64,000 bases of DNA from Clostridiales bacterium (GCA_015655075.1 JAATFT010000006.1:22081-86080), one strand, 5' to 3'. Shown: positions 7,491 to 16,563, numbered from the stretch's first letter. Notes: generated by a model not told the origin, from the letters alone. A program made the numbers and translations.

Positions 7491-7652
7491 GTTATAATGT
7501 TATCAATGATGCTGGCAAATATGTTGTCTATGGTGTTGTGGATGATGCTATTAATAAATATTATCAAGGAAGTTAATGATGATATTATCAGGGATGCTGT
7601 CAAGGATGTTATCAATGATATTATCATGGAAAATGAAAATATGTCGGTTTGA
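7491..7652 (+). other. Internally repetitive spacer upstream of ndh2
   Basis: This stretch is built from imperfect direct repeats around GATGTTATCAATGATATTATCA, GGATGCTGTCAAGGATGTT and GGATGATGCTATTAATA. A 51-codon frame (7497-7652) runs through it but lacks a ribosome site and simply reflects the repeats, so I do not call it a gene. A TATAAT lies at 7493-7498. The repeats may be leader or regulator-binding DNA for the downstream operon. Confidence 0.35.
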
Positions 7653-7748
7653 AATTTTAAGGTTGATTATTAAAAATTTAACAAATCCAATTGACGTATG
7701 GAGCCAAATTTGTTAAAATGCATCTGTAAATTGGCAAAGGAGAAAAAG

Positions 7749-9782
7749 ATGGAAAAGAGGATTGTAATTGTCGGTGCGGGGTATTCCGGTATTCTGACTG
7801 CGAAGAAACTAGCGAAAAAATTTAAGAAATTAAAGAAAAATAATGAGGTAAATATTACCATTATTGATAAAAATCCATTTCACACAATGCTTACCGAGCT
7901 TCATGAAGTAGCGGCCAGCCGCGTTGATGAGGATAGTATAAAAATAAGTTTAAAAAAAGTATTTGCAGGCAGAAAAGTGGATGTGAAGCTGGATACCGTA
8001 ACCGGCATAGACTTTAAGAGTAAAAAGGTAATGGGAGCGAATGCATCCTATGAATATGATATTTTGGCGCTGGGCGCAGGTTCCAAGCCGACGTTTTACG
8101 GCGTACCGGGAGCGGAGGAATATTCTTTTAAGCTCTGGTCCTATGAAGATGCAGTTATATTAAAAGATCATATTCATAACATCTTCAGAAAAGCAGCATG
8201 TGAGCCAAATACGGAGGAGAGAAGAAAGCTGCTGACTTTCTATGTAGTTGGCGCAGGGTTTACCGGGGTGGAGATGATCGGGGAACTGGCGGAATATGTA
8301 CCAATACTTTGTGAAAAATATGATATAAATAAAAATGATGTTTCCTTATATGATGTGGACGGCTTAAGCAGACCGATTCCCAATTTACCTGAAAAACTGT
8401 CGGGCAAGGTTGCAAAACGCCTGGATAAAATGGGTGTCAGGCTTATTATGAATGCTACTGTTTGCAGTGTCGGCAGGGATTATATTGAATTAAAAAAAGA
8501 CGATAAAATTTTACACAACACGGCGGGAACCGTTATCTGGGCAGCCGGAATCCAGAGCTGTGATATAACCCAGGAAGCCGGTAAAACCCTTGAATTGACC
8601 CGCGGCGGACGGATTCAGATAGATTCTTATCTGCGTTCAGGGAAAGATGAGAGTGTGTATATCATAGGCGATAATATGTTTTATATACCGGAAGGAGAAG
8701 AATGTCCTGTTCCGCAGATGGTAGAAAATTGTGAACAGTGTGCAGACACGGCAGCCCATAATATAGTGTGCGCCGTTACGGGACAGGGTGCGATGGAGGT
8801 TTATAAACCGTCGTTCCATGGGGTTATGGTCAGTATCGGCGGACGTTACGGTGTTGCCCATGTGGGTTTCCCCAATCACATGTTCAGCTTGCCTTCTTTT
8901 CTGGCAATGTTTTCAAAACATTTTATTAACATTATTTACTTTATCCAGGTACTTGGCTGGAATAAAATATTCAGTTATATGAAACATGAATTCTTTACCG
9001 TAAGAAACTGCAGAAGTTTTGTGGGAGGGCATTTCTCAAACAGGACTCCAAGCTTTTTACTGGTACCTTTAAGATTATGGCTTGGCGCGGTCTGGATATA
9101 TGAAGGTGCCATGAAGATTGTGGAAGGATGGTTCAAATCGGCTAAACTTACTGATTTTTTTGGCGGAGCCAATGACTGGTATAACAGTATTCTTAACATC
9201 GCAACCAGTACACCGGGCGGAGATACACCCTCCGTTAGTACGGCGGCAAATGCGGCAGGTGCGGTTACCTCTGCGGCGGCGGATGCGGTTACCTCTGCTT
9301 CGACAGCGGCAGGTGCGGCAGCGGATGCGGTTGGCAAAGTCCTGATACATTTTGACTTTTTAAGAATATTTAAGATTATTTTCGTATGCGGAACTGATCT
9401 GGCAAGTTCAACTATTAGTGATTTCGCATTTAAACTGGACATTCCTGCTATGAATTGGTTTATTAACACTTTCATTTTGCCTCATGCGGCGGTACAGACT
9501 GCAATGCAGATTTTTATTGTGGTTTCGGAAATTTTAGTTGGCCTTGCACTGCTGGGAGGATTATTTACTGCTCCCGCGGCGGCATTTTCACTTGTACTGA
9601 ATTTTATGTTTGTAACGACCACAGGATTATATTTAAATACTTTCTGGATGATATTTGCCGGATTAGCAGTATTAATCGGAAGCGGCAGAACTTTTGGACT
9701 TGATTATTACGTAATGCCGGGACTAAAAAAACTATGGAAGAGAATACCGTTTGTTAGAAAGTTGTATATTTATAATGATTAG
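7749..9782 (+). CDS. Type II NADH dehydrogenase with C-terminal membrane domain (EET Ndh2-like)
   Basis: A 677-residue flavoprotein. The start ATG 7749 follows AAGGAG at 7737-7742. The FAD-binding fold opens IVIVGAGYSGI, a second NAD-binding fold has FYVVGAGFTGVEMIGEL, and a GDN motif lies near 305. These parts match NDH-2, which passes electrons from NADH to quinone. After about residue 430 a DoxX-like membrane domain follows, interrupted by an alanine-rich linker (TAANAAGAVTSAAADAV). A membrane extension like this distinguishes the Listeria EET dehydrogenase Ndh2 from respiratory NDH-2. Its stop overlaps the start of the prenyl synthase gene. Confidence 0.85.
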   Translation: MEKRIVIVGAGYSGILTAKKLAKKFKKLKKNNEVNITIIDKNPFHTMLTELHEVAASRVDEDSIKISLKKVFAGRKVDVKLDTVTGIDFKSKKVMGANASYEYDILALGAGSKPTFYGVPGAEEYSFKLWSYEDAVILKDHIHNIFRKAACEPNTEERRKLLTFYVVGAGFTGVEMIGELAEYVPILCEKYDINKNDVSLYDVDGLSRPIPNLPEKLSGKVAKRLDKMGVRLIMNATVCSVGRDYIELKKDDKILHNTAGTVIWAAGIQSCDITQEAGKTLELTRGGRIQIDSYLRSGKDESVYIIGDNMFYIPEGEECPVPQMVENCEQCADTAAHNIVCAVTGQGAMEVYKPSFHGVMVSIGGRYGVAHVGFPNHMFSLPSFLAMFSKHFINIIYFIQVLGWNKIFSYMKHEFFTVRNCRSFVGGHFSNRTPSFLLVPLRLWLGAVWIYEGAMKIVEGWFKSAKLTDFFGGANDWYNSILNIATSTPGGDTPSVSTAANAAGAVTSAAADAVTSASTAAGAAADAVGKVLIHFDFLRIFKIIFVCGTDLASSTISDFAFKLDIPAMNWFINTFILPHAAVQTAMQIFIVVSEILVGLALLGGLFTAPAAAFSLVLNFMFVTTTGLYLNTFWMIFAGLAVLIGSGRTFGLDYYVMPGLKKLWKRIPFVRKLYIYND

Positions 9783-10755
9783 TAACAAAGTAAAAGAGAA
9801 TGACAATATTGAATTGATAAAATTTGACGAGGCAATTGAGCTGGTGAAAAAGGTTTCTGATAATACTTTAGCCAAATCGCCGCTCCTTATCCGGGAATAT
9901 ACCAAACATTTAATGGCCTCAAAGGGGAAATATATCCGTGCTATGTCTGTAATTATATGCGCGGAAGACAACGAAGGCCTGATTCATCCCAATGCCGTTA
10001 AGATTGCCGCGGCAATTGAAATTTTGCATTTGGCTACACTTGTGCATGATGATGTAATTGATAATGCAGATATCCGGAGGGGCGATATTACTCTCCAGAA
10101 GAAATATGGTAAAAGAACTGCCGTAATATGCGGAGATTATCTTTTGTGCACCGCGCTTAATCTGGCGGCTTCCATATCCAATAAACAGGATTATCTGGAG
10201 CTTGATATGCACGATTATATAGGAAAAGTGTGTCTGGGTGAGCTGAATCAGCATATTAACAATGCTAATTTGAACTTGTCCGTTTATCAGTATTTGAAAA
10301 TCATCTCAGGAAAAACGGCGGCTCTTTTTCAAGCTTCCTTTTATGCGGGTGCGGTTTTTGGAGGCAGCAGCAAGGAGGAATGCCGGAGGTATAAACAACT
10401 GGGATATTATGTCGGCCTGATTTTCCAATTAACGGACGACTGTATGGATTTTGAAAATACGGAGGAAATTGCCCAAAAACCGGTGCAGTCGGATTATGAA
10501 CAGGGAGTAATTACATTACCCCTTATTCATACGTTAAAGAGTATGGACAGTTTTAGCAGAAAAGCCAGAAGCACAGGCGTTTCAAGAGAGGAAATCAACG
10601 AAGCTGTTAAAGCGGCCGGCGGCTTGGTTTTTACTCATATGGTGGTGAAGAAATATTACGATAAGGCTGAAAAGGTCATTCGTGAATTGGAGATACCGGA
10701 AAACAAAAAATTGAAGCTGAGGGCGGTGTTAAAGAAAGCCTCCCGCTTAAGCTGA
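9775..10755 (+). CDS. Polyprenyl diphosphate synthase (DmkB-like)
   Basis: A 326-residue trans-prenyltransferase. The two aspartate-rich motifs are LVHDDVIDNADIRRG (DDxxD) and QLTDDCMDFE (DDxxD), which bind the magnesium-diphosphate substrates. GKYIRAMSVII and the GDYLL region fit the family. It should make the long prenyl tail of demethylmenaquinone. The ATG at 9775 overlaps the ndh2 stop by 8 bp, with no strong ribosome site, so translation is probably coupled. In the Listeria EET locus the corresponding protein supplies a dedicated quinone to Ndh2; the same job is inferred here. Confidence 0.85.
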   Translation: MISNKVKENDNIELIKFDEAIELVKKVSDNTLAKSPLLIREYTKHLMASKGKYIRAMSVIICAEDNEGLIHPNAVKIAAAIEILHLATLVHDDVIDNADIRRGDITLQKKYGKRTAVICGDYLLCTALNLAASISNKQDYLELDMHDYIGKVCLGELNQHINNANLNLSVYQYLKIISGKTAALFQASFYAGAVFGGSSKEECRRYKQLGYYVGLIFQLTDDCMDFENTEEIAQKPVQSDYEQGVITLPLIHTLKSMDSFSRKARSTGVSREEINEAVKAAGGLVFTHMVVKKYYDKAEKVIRELEIPENKKLKLRAVLKKASRLS

Positions 10756-10998
10756 TTCTGCGGCTAACGATATCTGTGATTTAGAAAGAGACGCGGAGTT
10801 AGATATACCTTACCCTATTATATCGGCAGAAAATTCCCCGTTTATATGCTTGTGATTTACTTTTTTAAGAAGATAGGCATTCCCCATTGCGGTAGGTTAT
10901 AATAATGAATTATTTAACTATTAAGTTTATTCTTCCGGCTTTATTAACCTTAATAAAGCATGGATTGAAATAAAAAAAGATTTTATTAGGAGGAAAAA

Positions 10999-12111
10999 AT
11001 GAAAAAATTATCAGCTTTATTACTTAGCTTTATTCTGGTAATCGCAGTGATTACCGGATGCAGCAAAACAGACGACACGAATGGAAATACATCAGAAGAG
11101 CCCACAACTGCGGAAACAACACAGGATCAGACGGCACCGACGGACGCAGCAACAACAGAAGACACTACAGGCACCGGCACGGCAGCTAAAACAGGTCTTG
11201 CGGTAATCAATGATATAAGTGAATCCACCTCTGCGACGGCAGATGCGGATGGCGTCAACCAGACAAATTCAGTTGTGGTGGCAGTATTAGTAGGCCAGGA
11301 CGGTAAAATCTTAGATTGCAAACTTGATATGGCACAGACTGTGATTAATTTTTCAAAGGAGGGTAAATTAACTACACCTGTTGAGACTACATTTAAGTCC
11401 AAACAAGAACTTGGAACAGATTATGGTATGCTTTCCTCTTCTAAGATCGGCAAAGAATGGTATGAACAAGCCAATGCATTTGCTGATTACGTAACCGGCA
11501 AAACGGTTGATGAAGTAAAAAGTATTGCGGTTAGCGAGGAAGGAACGGCAACCGATGCCGATTTAGCTTCTTCCGTAACAGTACATATCGGTGATTTTAT
11601 TGCCGCTGTGGAAAAAGCTGTAGCGAATGCTCAGGAAATCGGTGCAACCGATGCTGACAAGCTTGGTCTTGGTATAACAACAGACATGGAAAACTCAGAA
11701 GATGCGGCGGCGGATGCAGATGGCGTAGCCCAGGCTTATTCCTACTATGTGGCAACTACTTCGGATGCTTCCGGTAAGATTACAAGCTGTATCATTGATG
11801 CTTCCCAAGGCATTGTAAACTTTGATACAACAGGTAATATTACAAATGACATAACGATTGCTCCTCAGACGAAAAATGAGTTGAAAGAAGATTATGGAAT
11901 GAAGCAGGCATCCGGAATCGGAAAAGAATGGTATGAAGAAGCAAATACATTTGCTCAATATGCTGTTGGCAAGACAGTAGATGAATTAAAAGGTATCTCT
12001 GTTAATGAAGAGGGCGCTCCTACTGTTGCCGACTTAACTAGCTCTGTGACAATCAATATCACAAATTTCGTAACATCAATTGAAAAAGCGGTAACAAACT
12101 CAGCACAATAA
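10999..12111 (+). CDS. PplA-like lipoprotein with two FMN-attachment domains
   Basis: A 370-residue secreted lipoprotein. A signal peptide ends in the lipobox VITGC (lipidated C21), then a Thr/Glu-rich linker (22-65) would span the wall. Two homologous domains follow (about 65-210 and 222-368). Each ends with a Dxx(S/T)-type flavinylation motif: DLASSVT at 188-194 and DLTSSVT at 345-351, making T194 and T351 the predicted FMN acceptors. Each also has GKEWYE and FAxYxxGKTVDE. This is the layout of Listeria PplA, the extracellular electron shuttle of EET. The start follows AGGAGG. Confidence 0.85.
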   Translation: MKKLSALLLSFILVIAVITGCSKTDDTNGNTSEEPTTAETTQDQTAPTDAATTEDTTGTGTAAKTGLAVINDISESTSATADADGVNQTNSVVVAVLVGQDGKILDCKLDMAQTVINFSKEGKLTTPVETTFKSKQELGTDYGMLSSSKIGKEWYEQANAFADYVTGKTVDEVKSIAVSEEGTATDADLASSVTVHIGDFIAAVEKAVANAQEIGATDADKLGLGITTDMENSEDAAADADGVAQAYSYYVATTSDASGKITSCIIDASQGIVNFDTTGNITNDITIAPQTKNELKEDYGMKQASGIGKEWYEEANTFAQYAVGKTVDELKGISVNEEGAPTVADLTSSVTINITNFVTSIEKAVTNSAQ

Positions 12112-12174
12112 TGGGATAATTAACTTGATGTAATTATTTCGTCACTGCGGTTCTGACAAGCCAATTATTACATT

Positions 12175-12230
12175 GGGGCTGTTGCAAAATATTAAGTATA
12201 CCTAACTTACTTGCAACAGCCCTGTTTTTC
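12175..12230 (+). terminator. Intrinsic terminator after the PplA-like gene
   Basis: Stem GGGCTGTTGCAA pairs with TTGCAACAGCCC around a 20-nt loop and is followed by TGTTTTT. It would limit readthrough into the flavin transferase gene, perhaps keeping the lipoprotein more abundant than its modifying enzyme. Confidence 0.8.
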
Positions 12231-12272
12231 GTTTAACTAAAATCTCGCGGCTTTCCTTATGAGGTGATTAAT

Positions 12273-13316
12273 TTGTGCAGGAAATTAACGGCATGTTTGT
12301 TAACAATAGTTTTTATCTTCAATTTAACGGCCTGCGGCACGACGAAACTAAAACGTTTTGATGCAAGCTTCCTGGAATTGTTTGATACGGTAACTACCAT
12401 AACAGGTTATGCAAAGGACAAAGAAGAGTTTACAGAATATGCCCAGATGATTTATAATAATCTGAAAGAATATCATGAGCTGTATGATATCTATAACGAC
12501 TATGACGGAATGAATAATATTAAGACCATCAATGACAATGCGGGTGTAAAACCGGTTAAAGTAGATCAGAGAATTATAGATCTGCTTATTTTTGCGAAGA
12601 AGGCATATGAATTTACCCATGGAAAAATGAATGTGGCCTTCGGGGCCGTACTCAGTGTCTGGCATGATTACCGTACCAGAGGCGTTGACGATCCGGTAAA
12701 TGCAGAATTACCGCCTATGGATCTTCTTAAAGAAAAGTCCGGGCATACGGATATTAATAAATTAATCATTAATGAGGAGGATTCCACTGTATATCTGGAA
12801 GATCCAGAGATGAGTCTGGATGTTGGTGCGGTAGCCAAAGGATATGCCACGGAAAAGGTAGCTAATATTGCATATGAGGACGGTTTTAAAAGCGGCTCCA
12901 TAAGTGTCGGAGGGAATGTCCGGACCCTGGATCCGAAAGCAGATAGCAAAGAAGCCTGGAACATAGGTATTCAGAATCCCGATTTGGAAAGCAAAGATAA
13001 ATATTTATATATATTAAATCTGGAAAATATGTCACTGGTTACCAGCGGCGTTTATGAAAGGTACTATACTGTGGATGGAAAACAGTATCACCACATTATA
13101 GATCCGGATACATTAATGCCTTCCGATTATTTTTTATCCGTGTCGATTGTAACGAAAGATTCCGGAATGGCAGATGCCCTTGCTAAAATTATTAACATGC
13201 CCTTTGACGAGGGGTTGAAAATAATTGAAAGCCTGCCCGATACCGATGCCCTGTGGGTATTTAAGAACGGAGACGTCAAATATAGCTCTCATTTTGAGTC
13301 CTATATAAAAAAATAA
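12273..13316 (+). CDS. ApbE/FmnB-type FAD:protein FMN transferase
   Basis: A 347-residue lipoprotein. I choose TTG 12273 because GAGGTGAT (12261-12268) sits directly before it; a GTG at 12264 would lie inside that ribosome site. The signal ends LTACGTT (lipobox). Conserved ApbE segments are visible: FDTVTTITGYA, MNVAFGAVLSVWHDYR, LDVGAVAKGYATEKV, SGSISVGGNVRTL and the metal-binding HHIIDPDTLMPSD. ApbE enzymes split FAD outside the cell and attach FMN to a Thr or Ser of target proteins. The PplA-like lipoprotein upstream is the obvious substrate. Confidence 0.92.
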   Translation: MCRKLTACLLTIVFIFNLTACGTTKLKRFDASFLELFDTVTTITGYAKDKEEFTEYAQMIYNNLKEYHELYDIYNDYDGMNNIKTINDNAGVKPVKVDQRIIDLLIFAKKAYEFTHGKMNVAFGAVLSVWHDYRTRGVDDPVNAELPPMDLLKEKSGHTDINKLIINEEDSTVYLEDPEMSLDVGAVAKGYATEKVANIAYEDGFKSGSISVGGNVRTLDPKADSKEAWNIGIQNPDLESKDKYLYILNLENMSLVTSGVYERYYTVDGKQYHHIIDPDTLMPSDYFLSVSIVTKDSGMADALAKIINMPFDEGLKIIESLPDTDALWVFKNGDVKYSSHFESYIKK

Positions 13317-13483
13317 ATAAACTTAATTTTATATCCAAAAGAATTTGTAAAGCAAAAAATGAAAACACAAGAAAGACGAAAGCGGCGGTATTATTTAGGT
13401 CAAATTTACGCCTAATCCTCGGTAATTCAATTGCCGGGTAGTTTACGCAGATGGGAGTTAACGAAAGAAAGGAAGTTAATGGA

Positions 13484-13990
13484 ATGAAGAATTCTATAGC
13501 AAAAAAGGCGGCATTTTATGGTATGTTTGTTGCCTTGGCTTTTGTGTTCAGCTATATTGAAGTACTGATTCCCTTTACAGTAGGAATTCCCGGTGTTAAG
13601 CTTGGTCTGGCAAATATAGTGGTTCTTACGGCATTATATGCAATGGGTGTGAAAGAGGCGTTCGTAATATCCTGTATCAGAATTGTACTGGTTGGATTTA
13701 CATTTGGAAATATGTTCAGTATAATATATAGTCTGGCAGGAGGTCTGCTTAGCTGGCTGATTATGTGCATCTGTAAAAAAGTGAAGGCCTTCAGTATCGT
13801 AGGAGTAAGTATAGCCGGAGGCATCAGTCATAATATAGGTCAGATCGCGGTGGCGGCCGTAGTCCTTAAGACAAAAAGCATTGGATTTTATCTGCCCGCA
13901 CTGCTTATATCCGGTACAATAACAGGACTTGTGATAGGATTACTTGGAGTCTGGCTGTTAAAAGTGCAGATGAAAATATTTAACGCATGA
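13484..13990 (+). CDS. Gx/HepT-family membrane protein (EetB-like)
   Basis: A 168-residue protein of five or six hydrophobic segments with the conserved opening AAFYGMFVALAFVFSYIEVLIP, then GVKLGLANIVVLTALY and GGISHNIGQI (all typical of proteins called heptaprenyl diphosphate synthase component I or Gx transporters). The start is ATG 13484, 9 bp after AAAGGAAG. In EET loci a protein of this family (EetB, as I recall) is needed for electron transfer, possibly in quinone or flavin handling. It follows the flavin transferase by 167 bp. Confidence 0.8.
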   Translation: MKNSIAKKAAFYGMFVALAFVFSYIEVLIPFTVGIPGVKLGLANIVVLTALYAMGVKEAFVISCIRIVLVGFTFGNMFSIIYSLAGGLLSWLIMCICKKVKAFSIVGVSIAGGISHNIGQIAVAAVVLKTKSIGFYLPALLISGTITGLVIGLLGVWLLKVQMKIFNA

Positions 13991-14011
13991 AAATATATGG
14001 TGGTGATAAAT

Positions 14012-15031
14012 GTGGCGACAATGAAAGAGATTTCCTTAAAGTGCGGCGTGTCAGTTTCAACTGTCAGCAAAGCGTTGAACGGGTATCGGGATATTAGTGA
14101 ATCGACCAGAAAAATGATTTTAAAAGCAGCCAATGAAGCCGGATATTTTCCGGACGCCAATGCCAGGGTACTAAAGATGAAGAAAACTTACAATATAGGA
14201 GTATTATTTTCCACTTTATCCGAACATGGATTGCGGAATGAATATTTTGCCCATATTTTAGCCGCTTTTAAGGAAAAGACGGCCAAACAGGGATATGATA
14301 TTACTTTTATAGAACATAATATAGGCAATCGGAAAATAACCTATCTGGATCATTGCCGTTACCGGAATTTTGACGGTGTGTTTATTCCATGTGCGGAGTT
14401 TACGGATCCCGAGGTACTGGAATTAGTCGACAGCGGTTATCCGGTTGTGACCATAGATCATGCGTTTAATGAAGCGATTTCCGTATTATCCAATAATGCC
14501 GACGGAATGAGGCAGCTGACCCAATACATTATTGATCAGGGGCATACAAAAATAGCGTACATTTACGGAAGCAAATCCTTTGTAACCCATAATCGTCTGG
14601 CCGGTTTTAATAATGTATTAAAGGAAAACGGTATTTCAATACCGGAGGAATATTTTCTGGAGGGTGTTTACCGCAGCGCGGAATCTGCGGAGGACTTGGC
14701 CCAATGTCTGCTTAAATTGCCGGATCCGCCTACCTGTATTGTTGCACCGGATGATTATGCGGCTTTAGGCATTATGAATACCGCCAAAAAATTAGAGCTT
14801 AAAATACCGGAGGATATATCCGTGGCAGGGTATGACGGCATTACTGTGGCTTTGGCTCTCAAGCCTAAACTTACCACCGTTAAACAGGACACGGATAGGA
14901 TTGGCTCCGAGGCTGCCAGGCAGCTCATTAATCTAATGGAAAATCCCATGACTACTTCACTGGATAATATATATCTAAAAGTTCAGTTGGTCAAAGGCGG
15001 CTCTGTCAGGAACTTACGTGGGGCCGTATAG
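14012..15031 (+). CDS. LacI-family transcriptional regulator
   Basis: A 339-residue repressor. Residues 1-50 form the LacI helix-turn-helix (ATMKEISLKCGVSVSTVSKA then LNGYRDIS), and the rest is a periplasmic-binding-like effector domain (NIGVLFSTL, VTIDHAFNE, PTCIVAPDDYAALGI, GYDGI, TTVKQD). I prefer the GTG at 14012 behind GGTGGTGAT; an ATG at 13997 is possible. It starts 21 bp after the EetB-like gene, so it may be carried on the same transcript, but LacI proteins usually sense sugars. Its target is not evident in the window. Confidence 0.88.
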   Translation: MATMKEISLKCGVSVSTVSKALNGYRDISESTRKMILKAANEAGYFPDANARVLKMKKTYNIGVLFSTLSEHGLRNEYFAHILAAFKEKTAKQGYDITFIEHNIGNRKITYLDHCRYRNFDGVFIPCAEFTDPEVLELVDSGYPVVTIDHAFNEAISVLSNNADGMRQLTQYIIDQGHTKIAYIYGSKSFVTHNRLAGFNNVLKENGISIPEEYFLEGVYRSAESAEDLAQCLLKLPDPPTCIVAPDDYAALGIMNTAKKLELKIPEDISVAGYDGITVALALKPKLTTVKQDTDRIGSEAARQLINLMENPMTTSLDNIYLKVQLVKGGSVRNLRGAV

Positions 15032-15131
15032 AATACTTATATATTATATTTGTTATATAGAACTGTTGAAATACAGGTTTCGCGAAGGCGAAAGTGAACA
15101 ATATTATATATTAATAGGAACAAAGAGCAAG

Positions 15132-15215
15132 TTCCTATAATCGGATGCACGGCGGTAAAAAACACCGCCTTTTATCAGAAGATAAAAAAACATCTTCCGA
15201 TAAGTTGTATCATAT
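15132..15215. repeat. Dispersed repeat family B, copy 1 (with terminator-like hairpin)
   Basis: An 84-bp element from TTCCTATAATCGG to TTGTATCATAT, related to 57607-57697, 58393-58552 and 63359-63402. It contains the hairpin GGCGGT...ACCGCCTTTT, usable as a terminator for the LacI gene on the + strand, and a second stem GAAGAT...ATCTTC. The rest of the 15032-15494 spacer is AT-rich and holds the rpmG promoter. Confidence 0.65.
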
Positions 15216-15323
15216 ATAAATACGTTATTTTAAGAAATAAGTAAGATTTTATTTATTTTTTTTAAATAAATCTTGAAATAATTCTTAAGAAGTATTATAA
15301 TTGTATAGCATTTAAAAAAAATA

Positions 15324-15352
15324 TTGACGTATGTTTTAGAGTATGTTATATT
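15324..15352 (+). promoter_or_regulatory. Promoter of the rpmG-secE-nusG operon
   Basis: TTGACG at 15324-15329 and TATATT at 15347-15352 with a 17-bp spacer. The leader before rpmG is about 135 nt and contains an oligo-T stretch. Confidence 0.7.
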
Positions 15353-15494
15353 AGACTAGCGATGGAAGAGGTCTTTTTTTTATGCCTAAAAAAACCTGTG
15401 TACCGGATATTTTACAGTGTATTTAATTTATTACTTAATTTGGAATGTAAAATGAAAGTTCACATAATTTAAAATTTAAGCGGAGGTGGAAGTT

Positions 15495-15644
15495 GTGCGC
15501 GTAAAGATCACATTGGCATGTACAGAATGTAAACAGCGTAACTATAACATGATGAAGGATAAAAAAACACATCCAGACAGAATGGAAACAAAAAAATACT
15601 GTAGGTTTTGTAAAACACACACATTACACAAAGAAACAAAATAA
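15495..15644 (+). CDS. rpmG: Large ribosomal subunit protein bL33
   Basis: A 49-residue protein, GTG start behind GGAGGTGG. It has both zinc-binding pairs of the C+ form: C9-x-x-C12 ([10 protein letters not shown]) and C36-x-x-C39 (YCRFCKTHT). It binds the 50S subunit near the E site. Its place directly before secE and nusG is the standard gene order in Bacillota. The C+ form contrasts with zinc-free paralogues used during zinc limitation. Confidence 0.95.
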   Translation: MRVKITLACTECKQRNYNMMKDKKTHPDRMETKKYCRFCKTHTLHKETK

Positions 15645-15769
15645 GTTATCTAATCTTCTATACAAGCAGAGAAATGACATAAAGGTTTTATAAATTCAGG
15701 ACATTCCTTTAGCAGGGATTGTTTTAAGGGTACTTTATTTCTGTATTGTTAAGAAAGGAAAGTGAAAAT

Positions 15770-15979
15770 ATGGGAGATACTGCTAATACCACGGAAAAAG
15801 CTACAAAGAAAAGTTGGTCTAAAGGCCTTAGGGCGGAATTTAATAAAATCGTCTGGCCGGACAGCGAATCACTAGCGAAACAGTCAGCAGCAGTCATTGT
15901 AATATCCGTAATTTTAGGTGTAATAATTTCTATACTGGATTTAGGTATTAAATACGGTATAGAGGTTCTTATTAAGTAG
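15770..15979 (+). CDS. secE: Preprotein translocase subunit SecE
   Basis: A 69-residue protein with the SecE signature AEFNKIVWPDSESLAKQS followed by one membrane helix (AAVIVISVILGVIISILDLG). It stabilises SecY in the Sec channel. ATG 15770 follows AAAGGAAAG; an in-frame TTG further upstream has no ribosome site. It lies 15 bp before nusG. Confidence 0.95.
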   Translation: MGDTANTTEKATKKSWSKGLRAEFNKIVWPDSESLAKQSAAVIVISVILGVIISILDLGIKYGIEVLIK

Positions 15980-15994
15980 GATATAGGTGATTAT

Positions 15995-16510
15995 ATGTCG
16001 AAGGTGAATTGGTACGTTGTTCATACTTACTCAGGATATGAGAATAAGGTTAAAGCCAACATTGAGAAAACAATAGAAAACAGAAAACTTCAAGATCAGA
16101 TCTTAGAGGTTTCCGTTCCCCTTCAGGATGTAATTGAAGTAAAGAACGGCGTTAAGAAAAAAGTTCAGAAGAAGATGTTCCCTGGATATGTTTTACTTAA
16201 CATGGAAATGAATGATGATACCTGGTACGTAGTTCGTAATACGAGAGGCGTTACAGGCTTTGTCGGTCCCGGATCCAAACCGGTTCCCTTAACGGATATA
16301 GAAATGAAATCCATGGGAATTAAAAAAGACGATATTGTAATAGACTTTGAAATAGGTGATACTGTAGAGGCAACCTCCGGTGTGTGGGAGAATACAACAG
16401 GAATCATTAAGCAGATTAACACTCATAAACAAATCGTCACAATCAGTGTTGATATGTTTGGACGTGAAACCCCTGTGGAAATAAGTTTCGAGGATATCAA
16501 AAAAATGTAA
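15995..16510 (+). CDS. nusG: Transcription termination/antitermination factor NusG
   Basis: A 171-residue protein. The NGN domain begins WYVVHTYSGYENKVK and includes MFPGYVLLNMEMND and RNTRGVTGFVG. The C-terminal KOW domain is at about 120-171 (GDTVEATSGVWENTTGII, VSVDMFGRETPVEI). It binds RNA polymerase to modulate pausing and couples transcription to translation. Co-transcribed with secE and followed by the L11/L1 operon. Confidence 0.97.
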   Translation: MSKVNWYVVHTYSGYENKVKANIEKTIENRKLQDQILEVSVPLQDVIEVKNGVKKKVQKKMFPGYVLLNMEMNDDTWYVVRNTRGVTGFVGPGSKPVPLTDIEMKSMGIKKDDIVIDFEIGDTVEATSGVWENTTGIIKQINTHKQIVTISVDMFGRETPVEISFEDIKKM

Positions 16511-16563
16511 ATGTAATAACATCCGGAGTAAAGATTTTCCGTTTTGGGAAGCAGATCCGGATG

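Noticed and set aside
7497..7652. A 51-codon frame in the repetitive spacer before ndh2
   Set aside because: No ribosome site; the peptide only mirrors the DNA repeats.
9075..9475. Several long frames opposite the ndh2 C-terminal region
   Set aside because: They are shadows of the Ala-rich coding repeats and lack ribosome sites.
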